Assembly (NCBI GenBank): GCA_001598975.1
Contig: BBXU01001963.1
Span: 1 to 23,774, forward strand
DNA from: Parachlorella kessleri
Lineage: Eukaryota; Chlorophyta; Trebouxiophyceae; Chlorellales; Chlorellaceae
DNA: 23,774 nucleotides
Reading direction: 5' to 3'
Part shown: positions 20,286-23,774 of the stretch, piece by piece
How the letters are laid out: each line of letters opens with the position of its first letter
How positions within the stretch are numbered: position 1 is the stretch's first letter
Position numbers and translations under genes: made by a program
Notes under the pieces: model-generated
What the model saw: only the letters and a program-made list of their open reading frames with translations
Told to the model about the DNA's origin: nothing
The model's database searches: none

Positions 20286-23200
20286 ATGGCGTCTCTTGAA
20301 ACGACCGAGCCCCCCGGCCAACCGAGCCAATCAAAGCTGATTCCTGAAAATCCGTTATCAGGTATGCGGCAGGGCTCCGCGCGCTTTGATAGCCATAATC
20401 ACGCATCTGGCGTCATGAGGGAGACGTGTCGTTCACCCTTTTCCTGACGGGGTCACCTGCCTCTACCCAGGCTGACTGTCTTGCGCTGGTCTTATGCCTC
20501 GCAGGCCACCCACGGTACACACAGGCGAGCACAGCCTCGCATGCACCTAGAATTACGCCGTGGGGCCAGCGTTGCGTGATGACTGATGTTCATACTGTTG
20601 GGTTGCTTCCTGCTTATGTCTATTACTTTGGCTTCCTGACAGTCAACAACTGCACTGAGACAGCCTTGCTACTCACCTGGCTGTGCCGTCCTGTGTGCCA
20701 GCTGCCTCACGGGCTGCCCGCTGTTATATCGCGCCGTCCTTTCTTATTCCCTCTCCGCCCAGCTTGGCGCTCAGCTGCCTGGGTTGCTTCTTGCTCAGCC
20801 TCTTGCGCCAGCCGAGCCGCACCAGGCAGCGGTTCTGTGAGGAGCTGGGCTGTTGCTCTTTTGCGTGCTGGCCGGCCCTCACACCCCTCTGCCAGCTGGC
20901 TGCAGATCAAGTTTCTGAACCGTGGCGCCTATGGCTTTGTGGTGCTGGCAGTTGATACAGAAACGAACGAGGCTGTGGCACTCAAGTTCATAGATGTGAG
21001 TGGGGAGGCGCAGGCTGTCTGGCGTGGTGCTGTGGGCAGTGACGTGTCGTACGAGCAAGTACCAGCAAGCCCCGCTCCAATGCAATGCTGACGTGTGACT
21101 ACACGGCATTGCAGTGCCCCTGGGAGTGTGTGCTGTGCGCCCCACCCCGTGACCGCTGCTGCTGCGAATCAATATATGCTAGGGCACATCAGGGTGACGG
21201 GGGGACGGCAGGCTTAGTCAGCAGTGCTTGCCTGTCCTGCCTGCTGCAGAGGGGTGTGATGATCACAAAGTATGTGGAGCGGGAGGTAAGCAGCGGGCCC
21301 CGGCTGAGTTGGGTGGCCCCACGTTGAAACAGCAGCAAAGGCAGCAGGCTTGATGGCAGTGGTCAATCATGTATGCTTTCCACAGCAACAGCGAGGCAGG
21401 TGTCTTAGATACGTCACCAGCAAGCAGCAGCAACACTGGCAGAGAAGCATGCCGGTATTAACAGAGCAGCTAGTAACCTTCCAGTCCTGCGTAGTCGGTA
21501 GCCCAGTTGCAGAGCCAGCAGTCCCAGCCTTCATTCCTGACACAGCGCTGGTGAGGTGGTGCAGATATTGAACCAGCTGAGGTTGCGGCACCCACACATC
21601 ATAGCACTCCGCGAGGTGAGATGAGTCCACCGGGCCCCTCCTGACCTGCTTGCTGGCTGAAAGGCTTGTACAGTTGCAGACCAAGCAAGGCTCACTGCAC
21701 ATAGCTGACTTTTAGAGTTCATGCGAGAGAGTTCCACTGGTGCCGCTTGGGCACGCTGGTGTTAGACCTCTACTGCCATGTGCGCCCTGTCGTGTGGCCT
21801 TTGGCAAGGGTCTGGATGGGGCATGCGTAGACAGGCGTGTGGGGAAGGAGCACGGGAGTTCTGGGAAGGTGGCACGCCCAGCCTTTATGGCTGAAAAATA
21901 TGACATCCCCGCGTGGTTAAGGTATTCTTGGGATGCTCTCTAGCTAGTGGCACGCTGGGAAGGTGCAGCAGGTGCAGGACAAGCATCGCCAGCTGCGGCG
22001 GGGGCGACGTTGCTGGGGAAATTTGGCTGATGCCATGGGCCCATACACGCATTCGGGGCTGCATTTGCCGGCAGCGCCGCGGTGTGCCTAGCTACTGGGA
22101 GCGGGTGGCGCTTCGGCAGCAGGGGCTGGGCTCAAGGGGCTGCACCCGGAGGTGGTGCCTTCTGGGGAGGCAGTGGGAAGGGTGTGCCCGCCATCGCTTC
22201 TCTGTGTCGGGTTTCTCCAGGAGACTAACATACTGCAGGGCATGGTGCCTGTTATCTTCATTACCTGGTAATTGATTCTTAGGCCCACTAATCGGGCACA
22301 CCTAACCTTCACTGCTTTCCCGGTTGCAGGGGCCACTTTGTATGGGTTAGTCGCCTCACAGGCTGGCCTGTTAGGGCTCTGCCACCTGGTCCTATGTTGA
22401 CTGTACCGGTGGTGGCTCATGGCTTGAGTGTCCTGTGGGATGCAGGTGTTCCTCACAGATCACCACTTGGTGCTCTGTATGGAGTATGCCCCTGGGGGCG
22501 ACCTCTTCAAGGTGGTGTCCCATCTCCGAGGCCTGTCAGAGGACAACGCCCGTTGGTTCTTCCAGCAGATCATCCTGGCCATCGACTACTGCCACCGCAT
22601 GGGCGTGGCGAACCGGGATATCAAGGTGAGTCAGAATTTAGTCACCGTGGGGTGGCGCGGGGATGGGGTGTCCCAGCAAGACCGTCATGCCCAAGGGGCC
22701 TGGGTCACAGCCAGCCTCTGGTCAGCCCACCTCACACCTTCCTCTGTCCATGTCTTCATTTGTTTTTCTGTGGCACGACGTGTGCACTTACGGCACATGC
22801 TATGCTGCTGCTGTGGGAAAGCGAATCGCTTGATTGGCTGTCTTACCCCCCTGCCTGGCCTCGGTCTCACCTCAATACCTTAGTGAGGCCACCCTCACCA
22901 TCGCAGCCCTCTCCCCTCCCCTGTGCCTTCCTTGCAGCTGGAAAACACCTTGTTGGACGGTTCAGCCCGGCCCCTTGTGAAGCTGGCAGACTTTGGGTTC
23001 TCCAAGGACGAGAACTACCAGTCAGCTCCCGGCAGCCGCGTGGGCACGCCTGCTTACTTGGCACCCGAGGTCATCGCCAACGTGCATGGCCAGTCGTACG
23101 ATGCCAAGGTGTGGGGAACTCTGGGGGAATCCGATTGTGGGGAATCCAGAGTGGTGGGGCACCGGAGGCCATCGCCAACGTGCATGGGCAGTCGTATGAT

Positions 23201-23774
23201 GCCATGGTGGGGCGGTAGGGTGGGGGGGCGTGCCCGGCCCGTTTATGGTGTGTTTTTAGGGTTAAGGTTTACCATGAGTAGACCCTCACCTGATGCTGGG
23301 TGGAACCCCTCAAATGCTCAGGGAAAGGTAGCGGCTGGAGTCGTGCAGGGTCGTGGGCAGTGGCGGGCGTACCGGACAGGGGTGGAGTTGGGGCAACAAC
23401 CGTTTGTGGGCGCGGCGTGTGCTAGTCGGAGTGACCATGCGGGGGGGCAGGCCTGTGCTGACGGTCCCACCACTGGCCTCCCCCGCCCCGCCTGCCGCAG
23501 AAGGCCGACGTGTGGTCCTGTGGCGTACTGCTGTACATCATGGTCACGGGGCGGTACCCCTTCCGCCAGCCAGAGGACGAGCGGCAGCGGCCAGCGCAGC
23601 GGCTGCACGCCATGCTGCAGCGCATACTCAGCGTGACGTACTCGTTCCCGCCGGACCTCACGCTGAGCGCGGCGTGCAGGGACGTGATCAGCAAGATGCT
23701 GGTGGCGGGTGAGGGCGGGCTGGCTGGGTTGGGTTGCTTGCTTTGTTGGGAAGTGACACCAGGGTGGGGGGGGG
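20286..23774 (+). CDS. SNRK2: SnRK2-type Ser/Thr protein kinase, copy 2, 5' part (runs off window), at least 8 exons
   Basis: Exons: 20286-20361, 20505-20524, 20906-20995, 21250-21285, 21565-21615, 22446-22625, 22938-23108 and 23501-23708; a donor (gtgagg) follows at 23709 and the DPAKR exon must lie outside. The 277 codons seen cover most of the kinase domain. Gly-loop NRGAYGFV, Lys59 in VALK, helix-C Glu74, NRDIKLEN with Asp149 (Asn147 for His), DFG at 169-171. Then activation segment [18 protein letters not shown] and DVWSCGVLLYIMVTGRYPF. It resembles kinase 1 throughout but is clearly diverged. Exon 1 begins with a good ATG context (gccATGG) and ends in gtatgc. Exon 2 is only 20 nt, ends in HPRYTQ like HPKYQK of copy 1, and needs a GC donor (gcgagc, 20525). 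Exons 1-2 are less certain than the rest. Confidence 0.9.
23061..23213 (+). repeat. 98-bp-period duplication spanning kinase 2 exon 7 / intron 7 junction
   Basis: The exon end and donor (23061-23113) recur at 23159 to about 23213. The copy preserves atcgccaacgtgcatgg and reads APEAIANVHGQSYDAM, against APEVIANVHGQSYDAK in the exon. The lysine codon next to the donor has become ATG. Confidence 0.9.

Noticed and set aside
13606..23708. Kinases as catalytically dead pseudokinases because HRD and GxGxxG are altered
   Set aside because: The ATP-binding Lys, helix-C Glu, catalytic Asp, the Lys and Asn that follow it, and DFG are all present in both copies.
1..23774. CRISPR arrays, tRNA or rRNA genes, and prokaryotic operon structure
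   Set aside because: No regularly spaced repeats, no tRNA cloverleaf or rRNA blocks noticed, and all recognisable genes are spliced.

Overview
This is nuclear DNA from a green alga (Chlorophyta). The evidence is GC-rich sequence, genes cut into many short exons with YAG acceptors, two plastid-targeted proteins of plant/algal families, and two SnRK2-type kinases. Their catalytic loop reads NRD instead of HRD, which I recall from chlorophyte SnRK2 proteins. I cannot name the genus. All gene models were assembled by hand from reading frame, splice sites and remembered family conservation; no search was run.

Layout. Positions 1-4738 hold no convincing gene. They contain a dispersed repeat (parts at 6-78, 2196-2617 and 3428-3774), two GTAC-rich patches and short tandem repeats. 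A small gene for an unrecognised secreted protein (+) spans 4739-6064. A plastid-lipid-associated protein (PAP/fibrillin) gene lies on the minus strand (9783-6983, 7 exons). Divergent from it is a plastid EcfT/CbiQ-type transporter subunit, ABCI12-like (+, 10127-12929, 6 exons). The shared upstream region of that pair is about 340 bp and carries a 12-bp inverted repeat and a 10-bp-stem hairpin. Two tandem SnRK2 kinase genes follow on the plus strand: a complete one (13606-18603, 12 exons, 351 aa) and a second (from 20286) that runs off the right edge after its kinase subdomain IX-X exon.

How the genes fit together. The fibrillin and ABCI12 products are both predicted plastid membrane-associated proteins and may share a bidirectional promoter. 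The kinases are paralogues from an old tandem duplication; they share about half their intron positions and differ at the rest. In Chlamydomonas, SnRK2 kinases act in sulfur-limitation signalling.

The most unusual feature is in gene structure. Five exon-intron junctions in four genes have a nearby tandem duplicate that leaves a decayed 'ghost' exon piece or decoy splice site in the intron. In addition, 4 of 31 introns use a GC donor, and one exon is only 12 nt long.
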